Positions 1-8,149 of a stretch of DNA of 20,017 bases are shown here, piece by piece (position 1 is the first letter of the stretch; each line of letters opens with the position of its first letter). Below the pieces are notes generated by a model, which saw only the letters and a program-made list of their open reading frames with translations, did not search any database and had not been told where the DNA came from. The position numbers and the translations under genes are program-made. Source of the stretch: Candidatus Moraniibacteriota bacterium (lineage in GTDB: Bacteria > Patescibacteriota > Minisyncoccia > Moranbacterales > UBA2206); NCBI GenBank assembly GCA_027351145.1, contig DAIEIZ010000064.1:1-20017 (forward strand), in the 5' to 3' direction.

Positions 1-2477
1 GGAATTTCAATCTTGGACAAATCCGCTTCAGAATTACGATCATCTTTTGGAAGACGCAAGATAATATACTCCTGCTCCGGCTTGCGCAAATTTCCCGGCG
101 TTGTTTCATGATACAGCCCAACATCTGTTCCGGTCAGCGCCATATGCAAGAGATTAGCCACATCGGCTGGCGCAACCCCTAAAAGCTCAGATTTGTCCGT
201 GAGAATGCGATAGGTATAATCCAGCGTTCGATCAGGCGTTGAACGATCAATGTCCGTCACACCGCGAATTCCGCTTATATCTGTTTCGAAATCGCGCGCC
301 ATCTGTTCACGACCAGCTTCATCCGCCCCTTGAATCTTTAAAAGAAATGTCGCTAATACTGGCGGTCCCGGCGGATCCTCCACGACACGCATTTTAGCAT
401 CAGGATGGTCGATGAGATAACTTTTTGCAGTCGCTACAATTTCTTGCGCGATTTTTTCTGAAGTAATGCTCCGTTCCTTGCTTTCTGTCAGATTAACCCG
501 CAATGTAACTTGATTTTGAAACATCCGAAAAGAACTGCCCTTAAACATTCCATTAAAGTCCACCACCGGAGCCTCTCCCACAAAACTTTCCACATTTTTC
601 ACTTCCGTGTTTTTCAAAATTATTCCCTCAAGCGATTTCGAAACTGCTTGCGATTCATTCACGGCTGTACCAGTCGGCAAATCAACATAGATATAGAATT
701 GGTTTTTATCAGCCTTGGGAAGCATCCGAAAAGGCACTAGCGGGGTAAGAGGCAAGACCAAGGACAAAATAAAAATGACGCTTGTAACGATGATCACTTT
801 TTTTCTTCGCTTGGCTGTTTCCAGAAGAAAAGCCAATATCTTGGCATAATACGTTTCAATTCTTTTGAACTGACGGAAGAAAAAACCGTCTTCATAGTTT
901 TTCTTTTTTCGCTCGTTATTTTTTGGCGTAAAAATAAGTGCCAGAAAAGGATTAATGGAGACGGAAAATAATAGTGATGCAAATAGCGCCGCCGGCACAA
1001 AAAACGGAATCGGCGCCATATAGGGACCCATCATTCCAGTCACAAACGCCATCGGAATAAAGGCAATCGCCATCGTCAGCGTGGAAAGTGCCAGCGCCCC
1101 ACCAACCTCATCCACTGCCCGCACGATCAATTTTATCCGATTTTCCTCGGGATAGAGCCGAAAATAACGCGCCACATTTTCAATCACCACAATCGCGTCA
1201 TCCACCAAAAGCCCCAGAGATAGGATTAACGCAAACAGCGTGATACGATTCACCGTCTGCCCCGCCAAAAGTCCAACTCCAAAAACAGCAAGCAACACTA
1301 ATGGAATGGAAACCGCTGCCATCATTGCGTTGCGAAAACCCAAAAATAGCATTAGAAGTATCGCCACCACCACGATTGATTTGGTCAGATCAAAAGTCAA
1401 TTTACCAATTTCATCACCAGCTGTTTTTCCTTCATCTCGCAATACCTGTGCTTGCACATCACTGGAAATCAAAGAACCCTTAAGTGATTCCAATTTCGCC
1501 AAAACATCCGTTGAAACAGTAGTCGCGTTGACGCCTTTCAATTTAGACAAGGCAATATGCACCACCGGTTTTTCATTCTGATTTTTATCCACAAGAGAAA
1601 CAAAACCAGTTATTTCTCCCGGACCATAATTAACATCGGCAATATCCCCCAAGCGCAAAATAGCATTCCCCTCTTGTCGCAAGACCAAATTTTTTAAATC
1701 ATCAACACCGCGAATATTGCCAGAAACGCTTAGAGTCGGATTTCTATTTTCTCCCTCAATCGGATTGACGCTAAAAATATTATTCGCGCCAGTTATCGCC
1801 CCCATAATTTCAAACAGGGAAATATTTCTAGCTGCTAACTCTCCAACGCGCGGTTCCACATAGAGATTATTAATTTGCCCGCCTTTGATTTCCACCTTCG
1901 ACACGCCGGAAATTTGTTTCAGCTCATCCGAAACATCAAAAGACAGCTTGCGCAAAGAACTTTCCGACAACACATTCGAAGACAGTCCGATATCCAGAAT
2001 CGGTACATCATCAGGATTAATCGCTTGAATGACCGGATTTGCCACTCCGGCCGGCTTCAATGACATATTGTCTTGTAATTTTTGATTAAGCTCAATCTTT
2101 GCGTCCTCCAAATTAGAACCAACCAGAAATTTTACCATTACCATACTGCGGCCGCCAGGCAAACTTTGTGCTGAAATATTATCAACCTTCGAAAGCTCGG
2201 AAATCTTATCTTCCATTGGTCGCGTGATCAGCTCATAAACTTCCGACGCATCCGCATTGGGAAAATCAGTCGTAATGATAAATGCCGGCGCGACAATTTC
2301 CGGATTATACTGCTTGGGAGTAAGAATAAAAGAAAGCACTCCCCAAACAGCAATCACTACAATAGCCAAAATCGACAATTCTTTTTTTTGCAAGAATAAC
2401 CGTGTGATTTTCCCGGCTAATCCTAATTTTTCTCTGTGAGTATCACTAAAAAATTGATTGCTATCAATATTGCGCAT
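1..2477 (-). CDS. RND-family efflux pump permease (AcrB/HAE1-like), C-terminus cut by the window edge
   Basis: Resistance-nodulation-division inner-membrane pump that exports substrates using the proton gradient. I translated the frame by hand from the ATG at 2477 to the left edge (about 825 codons) and found no stop; a full-length member is about 1,000-1,050 residues, so the end is missing because of the window. The N-terminus has a first membrane helix (about residues 30-50), then the porter domain. The helix-4 signature LVDDAIVVIENVARYF carries the paired Asp426-Asp427 that correspond to the proton-relay aspartates of AcrB. A second porter half begins after about residue 570. The signature is closer to the drug-type HAE1 group than to CusA-type metal pumps, so the substrate is uncertain despite the copper neighbours. 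The start lies 24 nt after the adaptor gene, so the two are surely cotranscribed. Confidence 0.93.
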   Translation of the reverse strand, partial: MRNIDSNQFFSDTHREKLGLAGKITRLFLQKKELSILAIVVIAVWGVLSFILTPKQYNPEIVAPAFIITTDFPNADASEVYELITRPMEDKISELSKVDNISAQSLPGGRSMVMVKFLVGSNLEDAKIELNQKLQDNMSLKPAGVANPVIQAINPDDVPILDIGLSSNVLSESSLRKLSFDVSDELKQISGVSKVEIKGGQINNLYVEPRVGELAARNISLFEIMGAITGANNIFSVNPIEGENRNPTLSVSGNIRGVDDLKNLVLRQEGNAILRLGDIADVNYGPGEITGFVSLVDKNQNEKPVVHIALSKLKGVNATTVSTDVLAKLESLKGSLISSDVQAQVLRDEGKTAGDEIGKLTFDLTKSIVVVAILLMLFLGFRNAMMAAVSIPLVLLAVFGVGLLAGQTVNRITLFALILSLGLLVDDAIVVIENVARYFRLYPEENRIKLIVRAVDEVGGALALSTLTMAIAFIPMAFVTGMMGPYMAPIPFFVPAALFASLLFSVSINPFLALIFTPKNNERKKKNYEDGFFFRQFKRIETYYAKILAFLLETAKRRKKVIIVTSVIFILSLVLPLTPLVPFRMLPKADKNQFYIYVDLPTGTAVNESQAVSKSLEGIILKNTEVKNVESFVGEAPVVDFNGMFKGSSFRMFQNQVTLRVNLTESKERSITSEKIAQEIVATAKSYLIDHPDAKMRVVEDPPGPPVLATFLLKIQGADEAGREQMARDFETDISGIRGVTDIDRSTPDRTLDYTYRILTDKSELLGVAPADVANLLHMALTGTDVGLYHETTPGNLRKPEQEYIILRLPKDDRNSEADLSKIEI

Positions 2478-2501
2478 AATTGTTCAAATTTAAAATATTT
2501 T

Positions 2502-3665
2502 TTATTTTTCCACCACAACATCGCCATCTTGAAGGGCATACTGACCTTCAGAAACAATCCTTTCTCCGGCAGTAATACCGGAAAGTACCTCGCGCAAGTC
2601 TCCAGATGATTCACCGATTGTAATTTTTGTCTTTTGGACCATTCCATTATTTTTGAGCACAAAAACAAAGATGTTGTCATATTCACGCAAAATCGCCTTC
2701 TCGGGAATGAGAATTACTGCTCGTTGATTTGCCACTGGAACTGTCACACTAACATATTGTCCTATAAAAAGGGCTTGATCACTTTCCCCGTCAGCAAATC
2801 TGATCCGCGCAACGGACTGCTGAGTAGATGCTCCGACAGCCTGAGCGACAGAGAAAACATAACCCGAAACAGCTTTCCCCGGCTGACCGCCAGGACCCAC
2901 CAAAACAGATTCCCCCTTGGAAAGATTTTCACTAATTGATCCGGGAAGAGAAATCGCAATTTCCACGTTATCCGGTGAAGCAATCGCATAGAGTGGCGTT
3001 CCTGGAGCAATAAATAATCCAACTGAAGCATATTTTTTGATAATTGTGCCGGAAAAAGGCGCAGTGACAATTGCATTCTTGGCTGCGATATGCGCAACAA
3101 GTTCACCGCCCTGAGCGGCAGCCATATTCGCCTGCGATCCAGCATTTTCCAAATCGCGCATCCGCTTGGCGCTTTCCACTGCCTCCTTGGCAAGTTTAAC
3201 ATCTTGACTTGATGCATTTCCACTAGAATGTTCGCTCTTAGTCTTTTCCAGTGCGGCTTGCGCTTCATCCACTTTTTGATCATAAAAATCTTTTGTGTCC
3301 TTCAAAGTCTTTTGGATTGCATTGAGAGACATAAGCGCGCTCTGATCCATCGCTGAGAGCTCACTACCGTCCAAAATGGCAATTGCTTCTCCGATTTGTA
3401 CCGTGTCGCCTTCTTCTTTCAAAAGCTTGATCACATATCCACCGGCTTTGGGCGACACATCAGCCTGCCGCACTCCGCTGACAAATCCAGAAAAATCTTT
3501 TGTCATCTGAAAATCAGACACAGTCGCAGTAATTGTTTTGACGTTTTTGGCTGAAGAATTGCCAATTGCCTTTTCTTCGCCTTTGGCGAAAAAAGTAACT
3601 TGGCTGAAATAGAGACTCGCAAAAATAAATAACACTAGGCTAAAATACTTTTTTTTCATAGTCAT
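2502..3665 (-). CDS. RND efflux periplasmic adaptor subunit (membrane fusion protein, HlyD/AcrA-like)
   Basis: Adaptor that links an RND pump to the outside. The 387-residue product has a signal-peptide-like N-terminus (basic KKK, hydrophobic stretch about 8-26; no lipobox Cys). It is followed by the first half of a lipoyl domain (about 65-100, with the usual PKAGGYV and EEGDTVQIGE turns), a helical hairpin with coiled-coil character (about 105-190), the second lipoyl half (about 198-230, APFSGTI), and beta-barrel and membrane-proximal domains to the end. The start ATG is 3 nt past the stop of the upstream CsoR-like regulator; an in-frame ATG two codons later is equally possible. The pump gene follows after 24 nt. 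No outer-membrane channel gene lies in the window. Confidence 0.93.
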   Translation of the reverse strand: MTMKKKYFSLVLFIFASLYFSQVTFFAKGEEKAIGNSSAKNVKTITATVSDFQMTKDFSGFVSGVRQADVSPKAGGYVIKLLKEEGDTVQIGEAIAILDGSELSAMDQSALMSLNAIQKTLKDTKDFYDQKVDEAQAALEKTKSEHSSGNASSQDVKLAKEAVESAKRMRDLENAGSQANMAAAQGGELVAHIAAKNAIVTAPFSGTIIKKYASVGLFIAPGTPLYAIASPDNVEIAISLPGSISENLSKGESVLVGPGGQPGKAVSGYVFSVAQAVGASTQQSVARIRFADGESDQALFIGQYVSVTVPVANQRAVILIPEKAILREYDNIFVFVLKNNGMVQKTKITIGESSGDLREVLSGITAGERIVSEGQYALQDGDVVVEK

Positions 3666-3668
3666 TTT

Positions 3669-3911
3669 TTATTTTTTAATTATTTCCTTCAAAAGCTTAC
3701 CCAGCTTATCCTTATCACTGACTTTCATTTTTGTCGCGCAATCCATCAAATTTTGCTCGGTATATTGAATCATTACGCGATCAAAGGCCGCCTTGGCCGC
3801 TTTCATTTGAATAAGCACGGAAAAACATTCATTTTTTTCCGTGAGCATTTTCTTGATTCCCTCCAGCTGGCCAATGATATTATTAATCAATTGTTCATTG
3901 TTTTTTGGCAT
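3669..3911 (-). CDS. CsoR/FrmR-family (DUF156) metal- or thiol-sensing repressor, Asn in place of the copper-ligand His
   Basis: Small all-helical tetrameric repressor (80 residues) of the CsoR/RcnR/FrmR/CstR family. It opens with the family helix (GQLEGIKKML) and has the conserved first Cys at 29 (NECFSVL). The second thiol is Cys58, but the residue four before it, which is the His of the Cys-His-Cys Cu(I) site in copper CsoRs, is Asn54. Two Cys without the His is the pattern I associate with persulfide-sensing CstR-type members; other metals or plain redox sensing are alternatives. It heads the unit with the RND adaptor and pump, and a GC palindrome over its own promoter suggests autoregulation. 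Family is certain; the ligand is not. Confidence 0.9.
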   Translation of the reverse strand: MPKNNEQLINNIIGQLEGIKKMLTEKNECFSVLIQMKAAKAAFDRVMIQYTEQNLMDCATKMKVSDKDKLGKLLKEIIKK

Positions 3912-3941
3912 ATTTTTATAATTTAATACTTAATAATACAA

Positions 3942-3971
3942 AGTCTAACATACACCCCCAGGGGGTGTCAA
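3942..3971 (-). promoter_or_regulatory. Sigma70-type promoter of the csoR-like/RND operon
   Basis: Read on the minus strand there is a perfect -35 TTGACA (3966-3971), an 18-bp spacer, and a -10 TAGACT (3942-3947) preceded by an extended-10 TG. The predicted start is near 3935, giving a leader of about 24 nt before the ATG at 3911. The -35 overlaps the palindromic operator, so a bound repressor would block polymerase. Confidence 0.65.
3952..3968. promoter_or_regulatory. Perfect 17-bp GC-rich palindrome, probable CsoR-family operator
   Basis: ACACCCCCAGGGGGTGT is a perfect inverted repeat with 8-bp arms around one central base. C/G tracts flanked by short inverted ends are the known form of CsoR-family operators. 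It overlaps the -35 and spacer of the promoter that drives the adjacent CsoR-like gene. Which of the two paralogues binds it is inference. Confidence 0.65.
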
Positions 3972-3991
3972 GGGTTTAACTGCGTGCTCAT

Positions 3992-4022
3992 AAAAAAAGG
4001 TTTAATTCCTAAGAATTAAACC
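3992..4022 (-). terminator. Intrinsic terminator of the copper ATPase operon
   Basis: A perfect 10-bp stem (3999-4008 with 4013-4022, arm GGTTTAATTC) with a 4-nt loop is followed on the minus strand by seven T. It lies about 50 nt after the copA stop and about 20 bp before the -35 of the next unit, separating the two copper-region operons. Confidence 0.85.
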
Positions 4023-4073
4023 AAGAAATTATCCACCCCGCTATGAACAATATCCTGCATTACAAAGCAAAGC

Positions 4074-6266
4074 CTATTTTGAAACTCGCAAACTATTAAG
4101 CACTACCGACACGGAGCTAAAAGACATTGCCGCCGCGGCAATGGCCGGAGTAAGAAAGCCGAACATCGCCAAGGGTATTGCGATTATATTGTAACAAAAA
4201 GCCCAAAAGAGATTTTGTCTGATGGCGCGAAAAGTTCTGCGGGAAATGAAAATCGCTTCCACCACTTTTTTGAGATTATTTTCCAACAGCACAATTTGCC
4301 CGACCTCCTTGGCAATATCCATCGCACTGCCCATCGCGATTCCCAAATCAGCCTGAATGAGGCTGGGCGCGTCATTAATTCCGTCACCGACAAAAACTAC
4401 TTTTTCACCCTGCACCTGCAGCCGCCTGATTGCTTCCATTTTTTCATGAGGCAAGACATCCGCGATAATATTGCTTATTCCTAAATCTTTAGCCACCGCT
4501 TGCACCACAACCATGCGATCACCGGAAATTATTCCCACCTTAAAATGCATCTTCTGAAGAGTTGCCACAACTGTTTGCGCTTCATCGCGAACTTGATCTT
4601 CAATGAGAAATGCACCTAAGACAACCTCGCCTCGCGCCACAAAAAGCAACGCTCCTGCTTGATTTTTCGGATCAGATTCCATTTTCGCAATCCACCCGCT
4701 GTCCAAATTATTTTCCTCCATAATTTTCGCATTACCCAAAAATACCGAGTCACCAGACTGATCCAATCCAAAAAGCCCCCTGCCTCTATATTCTTTGATT
4801 TCTTTGATTTCTTTTTTGTCGATTAACGCATTCAAGCCCAAGGCATAGGCAATAATTGCTTTAGAATAGGGGTGCTCGGAATTGAGCGCCAATCCATAGG
4901 CAATATTCAAAAGATCGCTTTCATCTATCTTAGCTTCAAGATTTCTAAGCACTTCTTTTACTACCGGCCTACCCTTGGTAAGCGTTCCCGTTTTATCAAA
5001 AATAACCATGGAAATATCTTTTATCCGCTCAAACCCTTCTCCGCTTTTAAACAAAATTCCCTGCTTGGCGCCCCGCCCCGTCCCTACCATAATAGCTGTC
5101 GGCGTAGCAAGACCAAGCGCGCAAGGACAAGCAATAACCAAAACAGCAACAGCAAAAATGATTGCATTCATTGCTTGATGCGCCAAGAAAAACCAACCCA
5201 GAAAAGTGGCTAGCGCAAGCAATAGCACCACTGGCACAAAAATTCGCGCTACCTTATCGGCCATCTTTTGGATCGGCGGTTTAGAATTTTGCGCCTCCTC
5301 AACACTCCGAATAATTTGCGCCAGAGCCGTTCCTTCTCCAGTCTGAGAAACACGTATTTTCAATATCCCGTCTTCATTGAGCATTGCGCCAAAAACATAA
5401 TCGCCAACCTTTTTGTCAACCAAAAGCGATTCTCCAGTAAGCATTGATTCATTGACGGCCGATTCACCCTCTACGATATAGCCATCCAGGGGAATTTTTT
5501 CACCTGGACGCACCACAACAATATCACCCACCTTAAGCTGAGAAATTTCCACTTCTTTTTCTTCGCCACTCACTAAAATGTGTGCGCGCTTCGCTCCGAG
5601 CTCCATGAGACGGCGCATCGCCTCACCCGTCTTTTGCACACTAATATCCTCCAAATATTTTCCCAAAAGGATAAACATAATAATCATTGCGGCTGTTTCA
5701 AAATATTCTTTTTGTCCGTTAAAAATCGCCCAAAAACTGAAAAAATAGGCCACCAGCGTCCCCATGGAAATCAAACTATCCATATTAGCTTCTCCTTTTT
5801 TCGCTTGCGCATAGGCCATGCTATGAAAAGGCCAGCCCAAAACAAACACCACCACCGTGGCCAAAACAATATGTATCCACATTACAAAATCGATTCCAAG
5901 AATTAAAAATCCGGAGCTAATTTTGAAAAACATCCCCAATATAATCGGCAAAGAAAAAATTATCGACAAAACCAATCGCACCTTTATATTGCCAAAAAGT
6001 TCATTCTTATACTGAGCATATTTATTGACCAATTGATATTTGCCAAGATGCGGACCGCCAATGCCATAACCATTAACCAAAATAATTTTCTTAATATCAT
6101 TTTCATTGAGCAACTTGTCATCGTATTCAACAAGCGCTTTTTTTGTTGCAAAATTAATAGTCGCTTTTTTGATTCCTGGGGTCTTTGCAAGCGCTCTTTC
6201 ATTACTCGCCACACAACTAGCGCAAGTCATTCCGGTTATTTCAAAAATGATTCTTTTGGTTGGCAT
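4074..6266 (-). CDS. copA: Cu(I)-exporting P1B-type ATPase (CopA-like)
   Basis: Membrane ATPase that pumps Cu(I) out of the cytoplasm. The 730-residue product has one N-terminal HMA copper-binding domain with MTCASC (Cys15, Cys18), then eight expected membrane helices. Actuator motif TGES is at 277-280, the intramembrane CPC at 380-382, the phosphorylation motif DKTGTLT at 424-430 (Asp424 is phosphorylated), and the hinge GDGINDAP at 627-634. Helix 7 has Tyr692-Asn693 and helix 8 has Met714 with Ser717-Ser718; with CPC these are the Cu(I)-specific residues of the P1B-1 group, so Ag(I)/Cu(I) rather than Zn or Cd. Only one HMA is present, but the preceding gene supplies another. It follows the SafE fusion gene by 74 nt and ends at a strong terminator. 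Confidence 0.97.
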   Translation of the reverse strand: MPTKRIIFEITGMTCASCVASNERALAKTPGIKKATINFATKKALVEYDDKLLNENDIKKIILVNGYGIGGPHLGKYQLVNKYAQYKNELFGNIKVRLVLSIIFSLPIILGMFFKISSGFLILGIDFVMWIHIVLATVVVFVLGWPFHSMAYAQAKKGEANMDSLISMGTLVAYFFSFWAIFNGQKEYFETAAMIIMFILLGKYLEDISVQKTGEAMRRLMELGAKRAHILVSGEEKEVEISQLKVGDIVVVRPGEKIPLDGYIVEGESAVNESMLTGESLLVDKKVGDYVFGAMLNEDGILKIRVSQTGEGTALAQIIRSVEEAQNSKPPIQKMADKVARIFVPVVLLLALATFLGWFFLAHQAMNAIIFAVAVLVIACPCALGLATPTAIMVGTGRGAKQGILFKSGEGFERIKDISMVIFDKTGTLTKGRPVVKEVLRNLEAKIDESDLLNIAYGLALNSEHPYSKAIIAYALGLNALIDKKEIKEIKEYRGRGLFGLDQSGDSVFLGNAKIMEENNLDSGWIAKMESDPKNQAGALLFVARGEVVLGAFLIEDQVRDEAQTVVATLQKMHFKVGIISGDRMVVVQAVAKDLGISNIIADVLPHEKMEAIRRLQVQGEKVVFVGDGINDAPSLIQADLGIAMGSAMDIAKEVGQIVLLENNLKKVVEAIFISRRTFRAIRQNLFWAFCYNIIAIPLAMFGFLTPAIAAAAMSFSSVSVVLNSLRVSK

Positions 6267-6340
6267 AAGTTTCTTGAATTTTAAATTTGAAATTATAAAT
6301 TATTCCTTTAGGCATTTACTTAGCCCTGATTTTAAATTTT

Positions 6341-7690
6341 TCACTCCACTATAAATTTACCACGAACCATTCCCATCCAGCAACTGAATGGGATTTCTCC
6401 GGCCTTATCCGGCGTAAAATTTATGACGTTGTTCCCAGCACTGATGTTTTGTGAAATTCCCAAGCTAGGAATGATAATTTTGCTTGTGCAACCTGTCACA
6501 TCATCGCCCTTAATCACCCAATTTACCGGCACGCCCCTTTTCAGATGCAAAACATTTGGTTCAAATCCGATATTAGTAACATGCATTTCCACAACTTGCG
6601 CCACTACGTCAGTTTTTGTGTTTTCTGCTTGCTTTTGTTGATTATTTTGATTGCTAAAAATGTTGCCTGACGCACCAACCAATGCCAGGCCGGAATTGTA
6701 AACAGAGAAAGAGAAGAGAAGAAGAAGCATTCCTGCTACTTTTTGAAAAATGGCCGCGTTTTTGCTTTTACTCCAAGCAGTTGTTACGCCAAGGGCGAGC
6801 AGCGACGGCACAGTGCCAAGCGCAAAGAAAAACATCCCCAAACCTCCGCGCATAAAACTACCGGAGGCAACCGCCAAAATTTGCATACTCTGCGTGAACC
6901 CGCAAGGTAAGAAAAAAGTCATCACACCCAAAAGAAACGGCGCCGCCGGATTTTCCGACTTTTTTAATTTGCCCCATGGCGCACTGAAAAATCTTGGCAT
7001 CGAAAGTCCAAGACTGGCGATATCAGGAAGAAGTCCTAAAATATTGAGGCCTAAAATGGTAAGCACAATGGCGATGATTATGGTATAGATGGCGATGAAA
7101 TTGCCACTAATGTTTATCCCACCACCAATCGCGCCAAGCAGTCCGCCAAGCACAAAGAATCCGCCAAGCCTTCCAAGATGAAAAAATAAATTCGGTTTGA
7201 AAGAACCGCCTAAAAAACCACCCCGTTCTCCTCGATATTTTTCTGAAAAAGCAATCACCACCGATCCAATCACAACCAGACAGCTGGAAACAGATGCGAC
7301 AAGTCCGATAAGAAACGCTGTGCCGAAATCAGTGCCCGATCCGGTTGCACCAATTTTTTGCCCGAGACCGGAACTTCGAAACAACTGAAAACCAAAAATA
7401 ATTAAGATAACGAAAGCAAGAGCCCACAGCCAGGATTGCCAAACACTTTTTTGAGGCAACTCAGATGGCACACTTTCTTTTTTTTGCGAAGCGGTATAAC
7501 CAAATTTTTCCACCATTTCTTTAATTTTGGAAAATTCCGGCTCGTCTTTCCCATAACCTAACTCCACAACGCCCCTTTTGCGATCCGCCCGAACGTGCAT
7601 GACACCGGGAATACTCAAAAGTTCATCGTCAAGCAGTTTTTCGCAACTAACGCAATGCATGCCGTTGATATAGATTATTTTTGTTTGCAT
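6341..7690 (-). CDS. HMA - TauE/SafE-type membrane domain - cupredoxin fusion protein
   Basis: Three-part membrane protein of 449 residues. Residues 1-68 form an HMA copper-binding domain with MHCVSC (Cys13, Cys16). A helix near 85-105 leads into a multi-helix domain with Gly-rich helices and a proline motif (FFLPCGFTQ), typical of the SafE/DsbD-like transmembrane families often annotated as sulfite exporter TauE/SafE. From about 366 to the end is a small cupredoxin-like domain whose candidate copper ligands are Cys401 and the Cys437-x-Met439-x-Met441 loop (SCWMGM). A domain order with copper sites at both ends suggests copper transfer across the membrane or thiol/copper redox work rather than sulfite export; that is inference. 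It sits between a CsoR repressor (19 nt) and copA (74 nt). Confidence 0.88.
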   Translation of the reverse strand: MQTKIIYINGMHCVSCEKLLDDELLSIPGVMHVRADRKRGVVELGYGKDEPEFSKIKEMVEKFGYTASQKKESVPSELPQKSVWQSWLWALAFVILIIFGFQLFRSSGLGQKIGATGSGTDFGTAFLIGLVASVSSCLVVIGSVVIAFSEKYRGERGGFLGGSFKPNLFFHLGRLGGFFVLGGLLGAIGGGINISGNFIAIYTIIIAIVLTILGLNILGLLPDIASLGLSMPRFFSAPWGKLKKSENPAAPFLLGVMTFFLPCGFTQSMQILAVASGSFMRGGLGMFFFALGTVPSLLALGVTTAWSKSKNAAIFQKVAGMLLLLFSFSVYNSGLALVGASGNIFSNQNNQQKQAENTKTDVVAQVVEMHVTNIGFEPNVLHLKRGVPVNWVIKGDDVTGCTSKIIIPSLGISQNISAGNNVINFTPDKAGEIPFSCWMGMVRGKFIVE

Positions 7691-7709
7691 AATTTTATGA
7701 TTAAAAATT

Positions 7710-7979
7710 CTACTTACTCATTTTATTTAATTGTAAAATTTCATCAATCATTTGCTGTTTTCTTTTTTCGTCCGTGCCTTTCATGGCACTTATAAAGCAA
7801 CTACTGAGATGGCGCGCCAAAAGCTTGTCATTGGCGGATTTTAAAAGTCCAACCACAGCCAGATTCTGCTGCATAATCGAAACACAATACTTCCCTTCCT
7901 CCACCATCGCAATCACCTTAGCCAAATGTGTCCTAGCTTTTTTAAGACCGATTAAAATTTGCTCGTTCTCTTTTTGCAT
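7710..7979 (-). CDS. csoR: Copper-sensing transcriptional repressor CsoR
   Basis: CsoR-family repressor of 89 residues. The Cu(I) site is complete: Cys32 (KYCVSIM), His57 and Cys61 (RHLSSC), in the Cys-x24-His-x3-Cys arrangement of the family. In known CsoRs, Cu(I) binding releases the tetramer from its GC-rich operator. It is the first gene of the unit csoR, HMA-SafE-cupredoxin and copA, and repeated C/G-tract elements lie over its promoter, so it most likely represses its own operon. Unlike the second paralogue (3669-3911), it retains the His ligand. The ATG start has an A/T-rich leader and no Shine-Dalgarno sequence. Confidence 0.92.
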   Translation of the reverse strand: MQKENEQILIGLKKARTHLAKVIAMVEEGKYCVSIMQQNLAVVGLLKSANDKLLARHLSSCFISAMKGTDEKRKQQMIDEILQLNKMSK

Positions 7980-8045
7980 AAAATTATATAAAGTTGGAAA
8001 TTATTTGCATCAATAATTTTGCATTTTAATTTTTACATTTGCAAC

Positions 8046-8076
8046 ACCTACCCCCTAGGTATATAATACCTCCCCC
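8046..8076. promoter_or_regulatory. Tandem C/G-tract elements, probable CsoR operator
   Basis: Two related elements, ACCTACCCCC (8046-8055) and ACCTCCCCC (8068-8076), have their C5 tracts exactly 21 bp apart, about two helical turns. An inverted repeat AGGTAT-ATA-ATACCT (8057-8071) lies between them, and ACCTA/TAGGT flank the first tract. One element is in the promoter spacer and the other is over the predicted transcription start. Confidence 0.55.
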
Positions 8077-8090
8077 GGGAATCTTGTCAA
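8063..8090 (-). promoter_or_regulatory. Promoter of the csoR-SafE fusion-copA operon
   Basis: On the minus strand a perfect -35 TTGACA (8085-8090) is followed after 16 bp by TATTAT (8063-8068); shifted -10 choices in the same T/A run are possible. The predicted start near 8056 gives a leader of about 75 nt before the csoR ATG. Confidence 0.65.
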
Positions 8091-8093
8091 ATA

Positions 8094-8123
8094 AAAAACC
8101 ATCGCATAAAAACGATGGTTTTT
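8094..8123 (-). terminator. Intrinsic terminator after mraY (could work in both directions)
   Basis: AAAAACCATCG (8094-8104) and its complement (8113-8123) form an 11-bp stem with an 8-nt loop. Reading the minus strand it lies 27 nt after the mraY stop and ends in a T run. It directly precedes the csoR promoter and so insulates the copper operon from the housekeeping run. Confidence 0.8.
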
Positions 8124-8149
8124 GCAGGACGGTTTTCTGCTAACAAATT

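Noticed and set aside
2762..3283. 173-codon minus-strand frame inside the adaptor gene
   Set aside because: It is an out-of-frame shadow rich in Arg, Leu and Trp, overlapped by the clearly functional adaptor frame.
4872..5213. Open frames of about 110 codons on the plus strand, here and at 1240-1581, 6750-7088, 8805-9137 and 19250-19603
   Set aside because: They are antisense to well-supported genes (RND pump, copA, SafE fusion, mraY, membrane protein), have unlikely composition and no start signals.
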